DNA from: Trebonia sp050013875
Lineage (GTDB): Bacteria; Actinomycetota; Actinomycetes; Streptosporangiales; Streptosporangiaceae
Direction: 5' to 3'
NCBI GenBank assembly: GCA_050013875.1
Contig: JBEKEK010000020.1
Location: forward strand, 6,764-70,763
Length of the DNA stretch: 64,000 nucleotides
Shown in pieces: positions 51,728 through 61,058 of the stretch. The notes beneath the pieces are model-generated. The model was not told the origin of the DNA. It did not search any database and worked only from the letters and a program-made list of their open reading frames with translations. The stretch's first letter is position 1; every line of letters begins with the position of its first letter. The position numbers and the translations under genes are program-made.

Positions 51728-52608
51728 TGTGCGGCCCTCCTCCAGTTGGCGCGGAATCCGAGCAGGAAGATGCCGGTGATCCCACCGACGGCGGAGACAG
51801 CAACCATGAGCGTTCCGATCGCGTTGATTTCCGGCGAGAGGCCGAACTTGATCATGCTGTAGATGTAGACCGGCAGCGGCGGCGTGCCCACGCCGCTGGT
51901 GAGATAGGACGTCACGAAGTCGTCGAAGGAGAGCACGAACACCAGCAGCGCGGCGCCCACGATCGCCGACCTGATCTGCGGCAGCACCACAAGGCGGAGC
52001 GTCTGCAGCTCGCCGCAGCCCAGATCCCTGGCTGCTTCCTCGATCTCACGCCGCAGCCCGGTTATCTGGGTGCGCACGATTACGGTCACGTAGACCAGCG
52101 AGAACGTGATGTGGCTGATGGTGATCGTGAGGATGGACAGCGTGATGTGCAGCTGGGTCGTGTAGATGAGGAACAGCGACGTGGCGGTGGCGATCTCGGG
52201 CGTGACCAGGGTGAGCAGCAGTATGCCGTTGGCCGGGCGCGACCACCGGCTCCGTGACCTGGTGAGCCCGAAGGCCAGCAGGGTCCCGACCACCGTGGCC
52301 ACCACCGTCGTCAGCACCGCCACTTCCAGGCTCACCCGGATGGAGGCGAGGACGGCGCTGTCGTGGAACACGGCGGCGTACCAGCGCAGGCTCGGGTGGC
52401 CGAGCGCGGTCAGTGACTTCTGCGAGTTGAACGAGTACAGCACTACGACGACCACCGGCACCAGCAGGAACAGCCCCGTCAGCCCGGTGACCAGCCAGAG
52501 TGCCGCGCGCCCGGCCGGCCAGCGCCGGCGGCGGCGCGGCAGCGGAACGCCGGCCGGCTGCCGGGTGGCGGGCAGCGGCTTGCCGGGGGCCGGCGAGTTA
52601 GCCAGCAC
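51724..52608 (-). CDS. ABC importer permease, PotC-like
   Basis: 294 residues with six predicted helices and the permease EAA loop (EIEEAARDLGCGELQTLRLV) near 175. The first 40 residues are a Pro/Arg-rich cytoplasmic extension. It pairs with the PotB-like permease upstream (11-nt overlap) and ends overlapping the amidohydrolase start, so import and hydrolysis are one operon. Confidence 0.88.
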   Translation of the reverse strand: MLANSPAPGKPLPATRQPAGVPLPRRRRRWPAGRAALWLVTGLTGLFLLVPVVVVVLYSFNSQKSLTALGHPSLRWYAAVFHDSAVLASIRVSLEVAVLTTVVATVVGTLLAFGLTRSRSRWSRPANGILLLTLVTPEIATATSLFLIYTTQLHITLSILTITISHITFSLVYVTVIVRTQITGLRREIEEAARDLGCGELQTLRLVVLPQIRSAIVGAALLVFVLSFDDFVTSYLTSGVGTPPLPVYIYSMIKFGLSPEINAIGTLMVAVSAVGGITGIFLLGFRANWRRAAQ

Positions 52609-53458
52609 GGTCCATCACCCCCCTCCTGACCAGCGGGCGGGCGGCCGCCATATAAGCGAGCGCGACGATGACGAGCACCGCGATGAGCAAGACGGTAAGA
52701 CCGGCGCTGATGGGCAGGCCACCGGGCGTGGCGGCCTCGTTGGAGATGATGTTCCCGACCATGTACTGGTTGGGCGACCCGAGGAGCTGGGCGGTCGCGA
52801 AGTCGCCGATGGCCGGCAGGAAGACGAGCATCGAACCCGACAGGATGCCCGGCAGCGTGCACGGCAGGGTGACGTGCGCGAAGGTGGCGGCCGCGCTGCC
52901 GTACAGGTCCCGGCCGGCCTCGATGAGCGACCCGTCCAGCTGCTCGACCGATACATAGACGGCGAGCACCATGTACGGCAGGTAGCTGTAGGCAAGCCCG
53001 CCGATCACCGTGTAGGAGTGGCCGAGCAGGTTGACGTTGACGTTGGCCCCGAGCGCGTGCACCAGGCTGTTCAGCACCCCGCCCTGGCCGAGGATCTGGA
53101 TCCACGAGTAGATCCGCACCAGGTAGTCCACCAGCCACGGGACCAGCACGAGCAGAATGATCAGGTGGCGGTAGCGGCCGCCGTAGCGGGCGACCGTGTA
53201 GGCGGTCACGTAGCCGAAGACCAGGCAGACCGCGGTCGCGATGGCCGCGTACTCAAGCGAGCGCCACACGACGGACAGCACGTCCGGCTGGATGAGCTGG
53301 CTGTAGTTGCCGAAGTGCGTGCCGTAGACGGGCAGGCCGAGAATGTTGGTGGTGGCCAGCGACACCGCGACCACCACCGCCCAGGGGGCGACGAACAGCA
53401 GGAGCAGCCAGAGCGTGCCGGGCAGGAGCGCGATCCGCGCGAGCGTGGTCTGCCTCAT
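52598..53458 (-). CDS. ABC importer permease, PotB-like
   Basis: 286 residues with six predicted helices, an N-terminal IALLPGTLWLLLLFVAPWAV segment, and the EAA loop (LIEAGRDLYGSAAATFAHVT) near 180. It belongs to the spermidine/putrescine-type permeases and forms the channel with the downstream PotC-like protein. Confidence 0.88.
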   Translation of the reverse strand: MRQTTLARIALLPGTLWLLLLFVAPWAVVVAVSLATTNILGLPVYGTHFGNYSQLIQPDVLSVVWRSLEYAAIATAVCLVFGYVTAYTVARYGGRYRHLIILLVLVPWLVDYLVRIYSWIQILGQGGVLNSLVHALGANVNVNLLGHSYTVIGGLAYSYLPYMVLAVYVSVEQLDGSLIEAGRDLYGSAAATFAHVTLPCTLPGILSGSMLVFLPAIGDFATAQLLGSPNQYMVGNIISNEAATPGGLPISAGLTVLLIAVLVIVALAYMAAARPLVRRGVMDRAG

Positions 53459-53483
53459 GACGCCACCTTCACGACATCACCGG

Positions 53484-54632
53484 CTACGCCTGCACCTTCA
53501 GCCACGCGCTGTTCCAGGCCGGCCGCTCGGACTCGGTCAGGCCCTGCTCCCACGCGCTCGGCTTGCTCAGCAGGTCCGTGCCGACCGACAGCCACTTGGC
53601 GTTCTTGACCACGTTGCCGTACGCGGACATGCCGGCCGCGGTGCCGACCGGGTAGCCGATGTAGTTGATGTTCGCGGTCATGTTCTCCGGTGCGAGCATG
53701 TAGTTGATGAACAGCATGCCGTTGCCCGGGTGCGCGCCCTTGCTCGTGATCGTCATCGTGTCGGAGTTGAACAGCTGCCCTTCCTTGCACAGCTCGAACT
53801 CCATCGTCGACGGGTCTTTGGCCGAGCTCAGGGCGGTGTACACGTTGCCGGTATAGGTGGGGATCATCGCGGCCTGGCCGCTGGCGATGGACTGGATCGT
53901 GTTGGTCGAGGCGAATCCGGCCAGCATGGGCTTGAGCTGGATCAGCGCGTTGGCGGCGGCGTCGAGGTCGGCGGCGCTCGGGTTGACGATCGGCTTGCCG
54001 AGGTGCATGAGCGCGATCGACAGCGCGACCTGCATGTCGTCGATCATGTAGACCCGTCCCGGCGCCGCGCTCGCGTGCTCCCACAGGTCAGACCAGGAGC
54101 CGCTCAGCTTGGGGAAGACGTCGCTGCGGTAGAAGATGCCCATCGGGGCCATCGCGTACGGGACCGAGTACTTGGCCCCCGGGTCGTAGTACGGGCTCTT
54201 GAAGTAGCCGTTCACCTGAGACCAGTTCGACAGGTTGGCGTGGTCGAGCGGGCGCAGCAGCCCGGCCGGGATGATCTGCTGCAGGTACTCGGAGTTGGCG
54301 ATCGCGACGTCGAACGGCTCGCCGGCCACCACCTTCTGCAGCTCGTCGTCGCCGCTGGTGATGTAGGTCTGGTTGACCGTGATCCCGTACTTTTTCTCGA
54401 AGCCGCTGATCGTCGACGGCGCGAAGTAACCCTGCCAGGCAAACAGGTCAAGCGTGGCGCCGTCCTTCTCGGCCTTGAGGCCGGCCGGCGAACTGCTCGC
54501 GGACCCGCCGGAGCTGCAGGCGGCGACCAGGCCGGCCATCGCCGCGGCAAGCGAGCCGCGGAGCACGGTCCGCCGGTCAATGCGGCCCCTTGTCAGGCCC
54601 TGATCTGCCAGGCCACGACGGTTTTCATTCAT
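53484..54632 (-). CDS. ABC importer substrate-binding lipoprotein, PotD-like
   Basis: 382 residues. The leader has a twin-arginine-like RRTVLRG and a lipobox LVAAC with Cys39, so it is a membrane-anchored, probably Tat-exported lipoprotein. The mature part is a PotD-type polyamine-binding fold (LDLFAWQGYFAPSTISGFEK and NYIGYPVGTAAG). The ligand is likely a cationic amine or amino compound, given the amine oxidase and amidohydrolase downstream. Confidence 0.87.
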   Translation of the reverse strand: MNENRRGLADQGLTRGRIDRRTVLRGSLAAAMAGLVAACSSGGSASSSPAGLKAEKDGATLDLFAWQGYFAPSTISGFEKKYGITVNQTYITSGDDELQKVVAGEPFDVAIANSEYLQQIIPAGLLRPLDHANLSNWSQVNGYFKSPYYDPGAKYSVPYAMAPMGIFYRSDVFPKLSGSWSDLWEHASAAPGRVYMIDDMQVALSIALMHLGKPIVNPSAADLDAAANALIQLKPMLAGFASTNTIQSIASGQAAMIPTYTGNVYTALSSAKDPSTMEFELCKEGQLFNSDTMTITSKGAHPGNGMLFINYMLAPENMTANINYIGYPVGTAAGMSAYGNVVKNAKWLSVGTDLLSKPSAWEQGLTESERPAWNSAWLKVQA

Positions 54633-55828
54633 TGGTCCCCCTCCTGCGTGTTTCCTGCGGACGCTGTGCTTCCTAACAACTCATGGGTCGCGAATGGCCG
54701 GGCGTTCTCCTCCAGCCAGGACAGCCAGACGTCATCGCCGCGGTCCGGGTGCCGCACGGACTCGCTGTTCTGCTGGAAGACGAGAACCTCGCCCGCCAGC
54801 CGGGTACTGACTAGGTAGGTGGTCGACGTGCCGAGGAAGATGACCTCGCTGACCCGGCCGCGCACCCGGGACGGGCGCTCCGGCATCTCGGTATCGAGCG
54901 TGATCTTCTCCGGCCGCACGGTGAACGACAGCTCGCTGCCAGCGGCAACCGGGCCCGCGGCAGTAACCACTACCCGTTCCATATCGGGCAGTTCGAGCTG
55001 CACCCGGCCGGCCGCGACGCTGCCAGCCCGGCCCGTGAGGACATTGGAAGCCCCGATGAAACCGGCCACAAAAGCGGTAGCGGGCTCGTCGTACACCTCG
55101 CGCGGCGTGCCGAGCTGCTCGATCCGGCCATTGCGCATCACCGCGAGGCGGTCCGACATGGTCAGCGCCTCGCTCTGGTCGTGGGTCACGTAGATGAACG
55201 TGATCCCCATGTCGCGCTGGATGCGCTTGAGCTCGATCTGCATCGACTGGCGGAGCTTGAGGTCAAGCGCGCCAAGCGGCTCGTCGAGCAGCAGCGCGCG
55301 TGGCCGGTTCACCAGCGCGCGGCCGAGCGCGACCCGCTGCTGCTGCCCGCCCGACAACTGCTTCGGCATCCGGCGCTCGAACCCGCCGAGCTGGACGATC
55401 TCGATGATCTCGGCTACCCGGGTCTTGAGCTCCGGCTTGGGCACGCCGCGGCGGCGCAGCCCGAACGCGATGTTGTCGTAGACGTTCAGGTGCGGGAAGA
55501 GCGCGTAGTTCTGGAAGACGAGGTTGACGTCGCGCTTGTCAGGACCGGACTCCGTCACGTCCTTCCCGTACAGCCGGACCACTCCCCTGGTCGGCTGCTC
55601 GAAGCCGGCGATGATCCGCAGCGTGGTCGTTTTCCCGCACCCGGAGGGGCCGAGCAGGGAGAAGAACTCACCGCCGCGGATCGTCAGGTCGACGCCGCGG
55701 ACGGCGGCGAACTGCTCGCGGCCCGACTTGAACGTCTTCTCGATGCCGACAAGCTCAATGGCCGCCGTGGCGCCGGTGGCCCCTTCCTCTTCCTCCGCGG
55801 GCCGATCGCTCATGGTGGCTGTCAGCAC
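54629..55828 (-). CDS. ABC importer ATPase, PotA-like
   Basis: 399 residues. Walker A GPSGCGKTTTLR near 59, signature LSGGQQQRVALGRAL near 157, Walker B ALLLDEPLGALD near 178, and a C-terminal TOBE domain (VTAAGPVAAGSELSFTVRPE) from about 280. The GTG at 55828 overlaps the peptidase stop; an ATG at 55813 is the alternative start. It powers the importer encoded downstream. Confidence 0.88.
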   Translation of the reverse strand: MLTATMSDRPAEEEEGATGATAAIELVGIEKTFKSGREQFAAVRGVDLTIRGGEFFSLLGPSGCGKTTTLRIIAGFEQPTRGVVRLYGKDVTESGPDKRDVNLVFQNYALFPHLNVYDNIAFGLRRRGVPKPELKTRVAEIIEIVQLGGFERRMPKQLSGGQQQRVALGRALVNRPRALLLDEPLGALDLKLRQSMQIELKRIQRDMGITFIYVTHDQSEALTMSDRLAVMRNGRIEQLGTPREVYDEPATAFVAGFIGASNVLTGRAGSVAAGRVQLELPDMERVVVTAAGPVAAGSELSFTVRPEKITLDTEMPERPSRVRGRVSEVIFLGTSTTYLVSTRLAGEVLVFQQNSESVRHPDRGDDVWLSWLEENARPFATHELLGSTASAGNTQEGDQ

Positions 55829-57063
55829 GAGACCGCGATGATCTTGTGCGGGATGGTGGACAGCGTGCGCGGGCCCGATGACTCGTAGACGATCGTGTCG
55901 AGCAGGCCGATGCCGACGATGCTCTCGTAGTTGGTGACCATGCCCTCCTCAATGAGGCCGGGCTCGTCGTCGCTGTTCACCGTGAAGTGCCACTCGCCGA
56001 CCCAGTCGGGCGGGAAGGCGATGCCAAGCTCGTAGCCGCCCACCCAGTACTGGCTGTTCAGGTGCCACACGCCACGGTCGGTGTAGTACTCCTTGAGCGC
56101 CCGGTTGAGGTCCTTGACCGGCGTGCCGACCTTGGCCACTTCGCGGATCACGTCGTAGGCGCCGGCCAGGATCTCCATCATGGCGACCGCGGACTCCGGC
56201 GGCTCACCGAGGTAAAAGGTCATGTTCCGGTTGGCGTGGTACCGGTTGTAGACGCCGCACGGATCGACCTCGACGAAGTCGCCCTTGCTCAGCACCCGGC
56301 GGCCCGCGATCGAGTGGCCGACGCCGACCGTGCCGACCGTCACCATCTCGTGGATCCCCGCGTGCTCGCCGCCCGCCCTGGCCATCGCGCCGGTCATCGC
56401 CGACCACGCGTCAAGTTCCGTCATTCCGGGACGGAGCACCTCGGCCAGGTGCAAAATACCGATGTCACAGATCTCGGCCGCCTTCTCGATGTAGGCGATC
56501 TCGGCCGGCGACTTGCGCCTGCGAACCCGGCGGGCGGCGTCGGTGCCGTCGACCACCGTGGCGCCCGCTGCTTCCATGGCGGTCCGCAACAGGCGCCCGA
56601 CGGCGACGTTGGGCACGTGGGCGTACTCCTCGACGCCGACCGTGCCGGCCAGCCAGCCTTCGGCGGCGAGTTCGCCGACGATAAACCCGAGCATGTCACT
56701 GCGCTGGTACCGAGGAAGGAGCCGGATATCTTCCGCGACCGAGGTGCGGCGCAGCATCTCCGCGTGTTCCACGCCCTCGAACTGGATGAAGGTGTCGCTG
56801 TTCACGTTGACGGCCGTGCAGGTCAACGGCCGCCACTCGCGCGGCGACTGCGCTTTGTACCAGCGCAGCGTGAGCCCGTGCAGCCAGCACATCGCCTCGG
56901 GCGAGGAAAGCAGGAGCGTGTCGAGGCCGTCCGCTGCCATCGCTGCCCGCAGTTTGGCCAGGCGGCCGGCGTACTCCTCGCGGGAGAACGGGATTGACGG
57001 CGGCACTGCTTTCGACTGTTCGGTCACTTCGGCAACGAACTGCGCGATAGCGGACGCTTCCAC
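55822..57063 (-). CDS. M24-fold (creatinase/Xaa-Pro peptidase-like) hydrolase
   Basis: 413 residues: an N-terminal creatinase-like domain (EEYAGRLAKLRAAMAADGLD) and a C-terminal pita-bread domain. The five metal ligands of M24 peptidases are not all kept: VEVDPCG keeps the first Asp, but YHANRNMTF has Asn for the second, and the late region has Glu (NYES) then Asp (LLDTIV) where Glu is expected. This resembles creatinase- or ectoine-hydrolase-type members. First gene of the operon, divergent from the Lrp regulator. Confidence 0.82.
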   Translation of the reverse strand: MEASAIAQFVAEVTEQSKAVPPSIPFSREEYAGRLAKLRAAMAADGLDTLLLSSPEAMCWLHGLTLRWYKAQSPREWRPLTCTAVNVNSDTFIQFEGVEHAEMLRRTSVAEDIRLLPRYQRSDMLGFIVGELAAEGWLAGTVGVEEYAHVPNVAVGRLLRTAMEAAGATVVDGTDAARRVRRRKSPAEIAYIEKAAEICDIGILHLAEVLRPGMTELDAWSAMTGAMARAGGEHAGIHEMVTVGTVGVGHSIAGRRVLSKGDFVEVDPCGVYNRYHANRNMTFYLGEPPESAVAMMEILAGAYDVIREVAKVGTPVKDLNRALKEYYTDRGVWHLNSQYWVGGYELGIAFPPDWVGEWHFTVNSDDEPGLIEEGMVTNYESIVGIGLLDTIVYESSGPRTLSTIPHKIIAVSC

Positions 57064-57172
57064 TGCCTCGCCTCCTTGGACACTCTGGTCGCTCTTGAGG
57101 TTCGATGATCGTATTGACGATTTCGCAGCATGTCAAGGTTTAACATAATGGAAACGCAAATTTGGAGGCGTA

Positions 57173-57706
57173 ATGTCGCGGAAACCGCAAAGCAGGGCAA
57201 ACGGCGAGCCAGTCGAGCTGGACGACATCGACCGCCAGCTGGTCTCCGCCTTGCAGCGGGACGGCCGCCGCCCGTTCAGCAAGCTGGCGGCCGAGATCGG
57301 CATCGGCGAGAGCGTCGCGCGCTATCGCGTGCAGCGGCTCGAACGGGCCGGGATCTTGCAGATCGTGGGGATCGCGGACCCGCTCAAGGTCGGCTTCGAC
57401 CTGATGGCACTGATCGGCGTGCGGGTGGTACCCGGCCGGATCAAGGACGTGGCCACGTCGGTCTCCACGCTGCCGGAGACCAGCTACGTCGCGTCCCTGG
57501 CGGGCGCGTTCGACCTGGTCGTAGAGGTCGTCTGCCGCGACACCGCGCACTTCACGCACCTGCTCACCCAGCAGATCCACCATGTCGACGGCGTGGTGAG
57601 CACCGAGTCGTTCCTCATCATGGAGATCCACAAGATGGCCTACGGATGGGACGTCAGGCATAACGCCGCCGCCGCCACACCGCCGCCGTCGCGCGGCAGT
57701 TCCTGA
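57173..57706 (+). CDS. Lrp/AsnC-family regulator
   Basis: 177 residues: an N-terminal HTH (LDDIDRQLVSALQRDGRRPF, then LAAEIGIGESVARYRVQRLE) and a C-terminal RAM ligand domain (VSTLPETSYVASLAGAFDLV). The ATG follows TGGAGGC. It is divergent from the M24/ABC operon and is its likely controller; a similar M24 plus AsnC pair occurs in ectoine catabolism. Confidence 0.9.
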   Translation: MSRKPQSRANGEPVELDDIDRQLVSALQRDGRRPFSKLAAEIGIGESVARYRVQRLERAGILQIVGIADPLKVGFDLMALIGVRVVPGRIKDVATSVSTLPETSYVASLAGAFDLVVEVVCRDTAHFTHLLTQQIHHVDGVVSTESFLIMEIHKMAYGWDVRHNAAAATPPPSRGSS

Positions 57707-57808
57707 CCGGCTCGCTACCGGAGCCGCCAGGCAGCCCGCCGTTCGGCGGTGACGTTGATCTTTGCGAACGGTCGGTTGCTTCGCGGCTCCTGCTGCGACA
57801 ATCGCGGG

Positions 57809-58390
57809 GTGGTAAGTGCGGGGATACATGACTTCTTTGTGGCATGCGCGGGCGTGGCCGGGGCGCTGGTCGGGCTGCTGTTCGTGGCGGTCACGGTCGC
57901 CTCGGAGAAGCTGCAGCCGACCGCGGACGGCGGGCAGGTTAACCGCATCCGGGCGTCGGCGGCGCTGACGGCCTTCACCAATGCGCTGGCGGTGTCGGTC
58001 TTCGCGCTGATTCCGGGGCATACGATCGGGCCGACTTCCGTGGCCGTGGGCGCCAGCGGGCTCCTGTTCGTCACGGCGTCGCTGCTGTCCCTGATCCGCC
58101 TGCATGCGGTCCACGTGCGCACATTGCGTGACTCGGTGTTCCTGGTGGGGCTGATGGTCACGTTCGGGGTGCTGCTGCTCTCGGGCATTCAGGTGCTCGT
58201 GAATCCCGCTAATTCCGGGGCGGTGGAAACGATCGCGATCCTGGTGGCGATCAGTTTCCTGATCGGGATCGACCGGGCCTGGGAACTGGTCGGCGGCCCG
58301 TCTATCGGCATCGGCCAGGAACTGGTGGAGTTGCTGCGGGACCGCAGGCGCGGCGCCGGCGATCCTGGCGGGGAAGAGCCGGCGTCGTAG
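57809..58390 (+). CDS. Membrane protein of unknown function
   Basis: 193 residues from the GTG at 57809 with four predicted helices (FVACAGVAGALVGLLFVAVT, LTAFTNALAVSVFALIPGHT, AVGASGLLFVTASLLSLIRL and VFLVGLMVTFGVLLLSGIQV). I do not recognise the family. No operon partner; it converges on the esterase gene. Confidence 0.6.
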   Translation: MVSAGIHDFFVACAGVAGALVGLLFVAVTVASEKLQPTADGGQVNRIRASAALTAFTNALAVSVFALIPGHTIGPTSVAVGASGLLFVTASLLSLIRLHAVHVRTLRDSVFLVGLMVTFGVLLLSGIQVLVNPANSGAVETIAILVAISFLIGIDRAWELVGGPSIGIGQELVELLRDRRRGAGDPGGEEPAS

Positions 58391-58452
58391 TTACCCGGCG
58401 ATGCAGTTACCCGGCGATGCAGTTACCCGGCGATGCAGTTACCCGGCGATGC
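58389..58452. repeat. Four exact 16-bp tandem repeats
   Basis: AGTTACCCGGCGATGC is repeated four times without mismatch. It covers the end of the esterase gene and the gap to the membrane-protein gene. Each copy carries the TAA stop on the minus strand, so the gene end (RRIAG and stop) has been copied beyond itself. Confidence 0.92.
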
Positions 58453-59467
58453 GCCGGCAGAGCCAGCCGAGCGACAGCGGGTACCGGTAGTCGATTCCCC
58501 CGTGGGTGCCCTCGAACAGCTCGAAATGGATCGCCTCGTCGGCCACGCCGTTTTCGCGCAGCGCGGCCAGGAACGCCTCCGCCCCGATGTCGAGGAACCA
58601 CTCGTCCTTGGTGCCCGCGTCGATCCAGATGCCCCGCAGCTCCCGCAGCCCGGCCGCGTAGCGGGGCACCATCCGGACCGGGTCCACGTCCAGCCACCGC
58701 TGCCATACCGGCGGCCTGATCACCCCGGTGCGCGGGTCGAACGGCAGGTCCACCTCGCCGTCCTCGCGGGCCGAGAAGCAGGCCGATACGCCGAGCACCT
58801 CGAGCAGCACCTGGTCACCGTCGTGGGTGAAGGAGGGCCGGAGGAGGAAGTCCGCCCACCAGCGGAAGATGTCCCCGTCATAGTGGCGAAGGTGCCGTAC
58901 CGCCTTGCCGAACTCGGGAAGGTAGCTCAGCTCGTAGAGCGTGTCACCGGAGTGCGTGGCGAGGGCGCCGAACAGGTCCGGGCGGAGCATCGGCGTGATC
59001 ATCGCGCCGAAGCCGCCACTCGACTTGCCCATGATGGCCCGGTGCGCGGCCACCGGCAGCGTCCGGTAGCTGGCGTCCACGTAGGGAACCACCTCGTCGC
59101 ACAGGTACGAGTGGTAGCGCCCGGTGCCGGGCGAGTCCACGAACTGGCTGCCGCCGTACGTGGTCCAGGCATCCACGTAGACCACGATCGCCTCCGGTGC
59201 CTCCCCGGCGGCGAACACGGCGTCGGCCGTCTCGGGGAATGGCTGCCGGTAAGGCATCCGGTTCGCCCACATGGTGAGGTGGCCCGTGTAGCCCTGGATG
59301 ACGTAGACCGACGGGTAGCGGCGCCCGGGATCCTCGTCGTAGCCGGGGGGCAGGTACACCCACAACGGGCGCACATAGGGGTCGCCGAGCGGGTTCCCGC
59401 GCAGCAGCTCACTGTTGATCTCCTGCTCTTCGATCCGACCGGACAAGGTCCCCGACCACGGCAACAT
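58439..59467 (-). CDS. Esterase D-like alpha/beta hydrolase
   Basis: 342 residues from the ATG at 59467, close after GGAGGG. Putative-esterase fold: VYVIQGYTGHLTMWANRMPY near 55, nucleophile Ser in MGKSSGGFGAM near 148, Asp in DAGTKDEWF near 283, and His in FEGTHGGIDYRY near 318. It may cleave a carbohydrate ester or a mycolyl-type ester. No signal peptide is seen. Confidence 0.82.
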   Translation of the reverse strand: MLPWSGTLSGRIEEQEINSELLRGNPLGDPYVRPLWVYLPPGYDEDPGRRYPSVYVIQGYTGHLTMWANRMPYRQPFPETADAVFAAGEAPEAIVVYVDAWTTYGGSQFVDSPGTGRYHSYLCDEVVPYVDASYRTLPVAAHRAIMGKSSGGFGAMITPMLRPDLFGALATHSGDTLYELSYLPEFGKAVRHLRHYDGDIFRWWADFLLRPSFTHDGDQVLLEVLGVSACFSAREDGEVDLPFDPRTGVIRPPVWQRWLDVDPVRMVPRYAAGLRELRGIWIDAGTKDEWFLDIGAEAFLAALRENGVADEAIHFELFEGTHGGIDYRYPLSLGWLCRRIAG

Positions 59468-59548
59468 GAGCCCTCCACAGAGCACATCAGGAGCAACAGT
59501 GACATTCCACGATGCTTCCTACCCTCGTCCGGCGCGGCTACGACGAGA

Positions 59549-60580
59549 TCAGCGACCAGCGTCCCGCGGCGTGTCCGGCGGGCTGGCGCTTGGCGCCGGC
59601 AGGGGCGGCGCTTCCTCGCCGAGGAACTCACCGACCAGCCGAACCGCGGCGAGCAGGGCCGGGGGCATTGGCGTACCCGCGTTGACAGCGGCACGGGCAC
59701 CGTGGCGCAGGACGGTGACAATGGCCTGCCGGGTGACTTGGCGATTGACCTCGCCGGGGTTGCGCTCGTTGACGGCCGCGCCGACCGCGGCCATCGAGGC
59801 GACCGGCGGGCGAAGCCGCCGCTGGCGTTGCCGCGTCTCCGGCCGCAACTGCGCGGCAAGGTCAGAAAGGACCAGGTAGGTGGTGTTGTAATCAGCGCGG
59901 ATTTCGCTGGCCTTTGCCTCCGCGGCCGGCCGGGCAAGCCCCATCCGGCGCAGCAAGGCGGGCGTCTGCCTGAACGCCTCATCGGGGCTGGTCGCCTCGG
60001 CCATGGCGTTAAAGGCCATGACCGCGACCGCTGAGAGCAGCGGTTCGGGCAGCGGGCAGGCTCCCAGGTCGCTGACCCTGGCCGGCCGCGGCTCGGCCAG
60101 CAGGCGCTTACGGGCCTTGGCGCCCACCCCCATGCCAAGCAGGGCGGTCTCGACGACGAGACCGGCCTCGCCTGGCATGGAACCGTCGGGCGCGGTAGCG
60201 GCGACCGCGAGAATCCGGCCGACGCTCCGCGCCACTTCACGTTGCTGCTTGCGATCGTGGAACCGGTACAGTCCCTCCGTCGCCCCGATCGCGAGCAAGT
60301 AGGTCAGCGCACCCCCGAGGAGAGCGCCAGCGCGCACGGTCATTTCCTCGCGGACCCGCCGGGGCGGCATCGCCCCGATCCGCCGCTGCAGCCAGGAACG
60401 GCTGGTCTCATTCCAGCGCTGGGCGATGACGGCCGACACCAGCGCCCCGCCGGTTGCCGCTAGCTCGGCGATGCCCTCCGCTGAGGGCGCGGAGCCGGGC
60501 GGCTGGGCTGCCAGCGGACCATGCGCGCCGTCTTCATGAGTGTCGTCTTCATGAGTGTCGTCTGGAGAAATCGCTGCCAT
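59549..60580 (-). CDS. Alanine-rich hypothetical protein with one membrane segment
   Basis: 343 residues. The N-terminus contains DDTHEDDTHED, encoded by two 15-bp direct repeats near 60530-60560. A hydrophobic segment AGALLGGALTYLLAIGATEG lies near 83-102, and the rest is helical and polar. I do not recognise the family. The ribosome site is not clear. Confidence 0.55.
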   Translation of the reverse strand: MAAISPDDTHEDDTHEDGAHGPLAAQPPGSAPSAEGIAELAATGGALVSAVIAQRWNETSRSWLQRRIGAMPPRRVREEMTVRAGALLGGALTYLLAIGATEGLYRFHDRKQQREVARSVGRILAVAATAPDGSMPGEAGLVVETALLGMGVGAKARKRLLAEPRPARVSDLGACPLPEPLLSAVAVMAFNAMAEATSPDEAFRQTPALLRRMGLARPAAEAKASEIRADYNTTYLVLSDLAAQLRPETRQRQRRLRPPVASMAAVGAAVNERNPGEVNRQVTRQAIVTVLRHGARAAVNAGTPMPPALLAAVRLVGEFLGEEAPPLPAPSASPPDTPRDAGR

Positions 60581-60831
60581 TGCAGGCCCCCTCGTCGCAG
60601 GTCGCTACCCCGCCGCTGGCCGCCCAATCCTCGCGCCGGATTGCGCCGCCGCGGTGACGCGGTCCTGCAAGCCCTGGGCAAGAAGCGCGGCCCGGGAGAC
60701 GAGCGGACCGCCGCCCAGCCGCTCCGCGACGCCCTGCGGGAGGCCGGTGCGCTACCGCGCCGCACCTGCCTGCCCGTGGACTACGAGGCGCCGAGCCTGG
60801 GCTACGGTTGATACCCTGCGCGGATCTCTAC

Positions 60832-60860
60832 GGTATGGTGCGTATACCATGGAGGTATAC
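60832..60860 (+). promoter_or_regulatory. BrnA-type operator
   Basis: GTATACC-N5-GGTATAC at 60842-60860 is a perfect inverted repeat; an extra half-site GGTAT is at 60832-60836. It overlaps the ribosome site of the brnT remnant (ATG at 60863). BrnA proteins repress their own operon through such sites. Confidence 0.65.
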
Positions 60861-60862
60861 AG

Positions 60863-61058
60863 ATGGAGTTTGAGTTCGATCCTGTCAAGAGTGCGCCCAA
60901 CCGGGAGAAGCTCGTGCCACGGGCGAGCCGCGGTGGCTGTAATCGGGCGGATGGGCGGTAAGTACTGGTCGGCCGTAGTGACCTACCGGGAAGACAGGAT
61001 CAGGATCATCTCTGTCCGCCGGGCACGGGATGAGGAGATAGGGATCTATGAAGTCTGA
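60863..61058 (+). pseudogene. brnT: BrnT toxin, internally deleted and frameshifted
   Basis: The start MEFEFDPVKSAPNREK and the end GRMGGKYWSAVVTYREDRIR, then ISVRRARDEEIGIYE, are clear BrnT sequence. They are in different frames, and about 28 residues between them are missing; the first frame stops at 60961. The RNase toxin should be inactive. Its last bases overlap the brnA start, as in intact operons. Confidence 0.8.

Noticed and set aside
52166..53608. 480-residue plus-strand open frame across the permease genes
   Set aside because: Both permeases and the binding protein on the minus strand are certain; this is a GC-rich antisense shadow.
53343..54818. 491-residue plus-strand open frame
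   Set aside because: Antisense to the PotD-like gene, with repetitive Arg/Val/Gly/Asp composition and no domain.
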